From Acidiferrobacteraceae bacterium (GTDB lineage Bacteria; Pseudomonadota; Gammaproteobacteria; Arenicellales; UBA868): a stretch of DNA of 7,308 nucleotides. Shown here piece after piece: positions 6,985-7,308 of this stretch. Numbering within the stretch: the first letter of the stretch is position 1; each line of letters starts with the position of its first letter. Under the pieces are notes generated by a model. That model was not told where the DNA came from and did not search any database. It saw only the letters and a program-made list of their open reading frames with translations. The stretch spans positions 1-7,308 of the forward strand of contig PCBE01000105.1 in NCBI GenBank assembly GCA_002731295.1, read 5' to 3'. The position numbers and the translations under genes were made by a program.

Positions 6985-7308
6985 GAAAATGCATGTGGAT
7001 GGGCCACTCCTGATGGGCGTGCTCGCCCTTTGTGTTTTAGGGCTGGTACTTATTTTCAGCGCCAGTGGCGAAAACTGGAATCTGATGTGGCGACAAGGGA
7101 TCAGGCTGTTGCTTTCCCTAGGGGTGATGTTGGCTGCAGCACAGATTCCACCGGAAGTTGTTCGACGCCTGTCTCCACACATATTTATGGGCGGATTACT
7201 TATCTTGGTGCTGGTCCTGGTGGCAGGTTATGTAGGTAAAGGTGCCCAACGGTGGTTGGATCTGGGGGTATTTCGATTTCAACCCTCCGAATTGATGAAG
7301 CTAGGTGT
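6971..7308 (+). CDS. rodA: Rod shape-determining protein RodA, SEDS peptidoglycan glycosyltransferase (partial, C-terminus outside window)
   Basis: RodA is the SEDS-family glycosyltransferase that polymerises lipid II into glycan strands during elongation, in complex with PBP2. The 112 visible residues show a short basic N-terminus, membrane segments near 12-30, 43-59 and 71-88, and the SEDS blocks IFSASGENW (28-36), GKGAQRWLDLG (89-99) and RFQPSELMK (102-110). About 370 residues are expected, so most is missing. I favour ATG 6971, a 14-base overlap with mrdA, because it gives MYSGRKMHVDGPLL, and RodA homologues carry a few residues before the H-(L/V/I)-D-x-P segment. In-frame alternatives are ATG 6989 and GTG 6995; the latter has AGGA (6983-6986) at an ideal eight bases. 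Gene order mrdA-rodA supports RodA over FtsW. Confidence 0.95.
   Translation, partial: MYSGRKMHVDGPLLMGVLALCVLGLVLIFSASGENWNLMWRQGIRLLLSLGVMLAAAQIPPEVVRRLSPHIFMGGLLILVLVLVAGYVGKGAQRWLDLGVFRFQPSELMKLG

Overview
The window is a conserved housekeeping locus of a proteobacterium. Two operons face away from each other: a tRNA amidotransferase operon (gatC-gatA-gatB, minus strand) and a rod-shape/elongasome operon (mreB-mreC-mreD-mrdA-rodA, plus strand). As far as I recall, a divergent gatCAB/mreBCD pair is typical of many beta- and gammaproteobacteria, and mreD followed directly by mrdA-rodA is common in betaproteobacteria and some gammaproteobacteria. The protein sequences look gamma-like to me (MreD, MreC and RodA read most like enterobacterial and pseudomonad proteins), but genus or order cannot be given. 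Base composition looks mid-range and even, with no sign of transferred DNA.

Layout. From 1 to 683 (minus) lies the N-terminal half of gatB, cut by the window edge. gatA (680-2137) overlaps it by 4 bases, and gatC (2203-2490) leads the operon with a GTG start. The 128-base gap between gatC and mreB holds a perfect TATAAT box for gatC, an extended -10 for mreB, and a palindrome between them; the two promoters share the same stretch of DNA. mreB (2619-3659) is followed by 85 bases with three small hairpins and a possible 23-codon reading frame with a good ribosome binding site. mreC (3745-4617), mreD (4610-5104), mrdA/PBP2 (5101-6984) and rodA (6971 to the edge) then follow with short overlaps, which suggests one polycistronic message with translational coupling.

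How the genes work together. GatCAB amidates misacylated Glu-tRNA(Gln) and/or Asp-tRNA(Asn). MreB filaments under the membrane, through MreC and MreD, organise the RodA glycosyltransferase and the PBP2 transpeptidase, which insert peptidoglycan along the cell's side wall. The two operons have no known direct functional link.

I do not see a new biological system here; every large gene belongs to a well-known family. The points most worth a second look are the structured mreB-mreC junction, the overlapping divergent promoters, and a probable metal site in PBP2 that uses all three cysteines of that protein. No RNA gene, mobile element, CRISPR array or terminator was found, and no gene-free stretch exceeds 128 bases.
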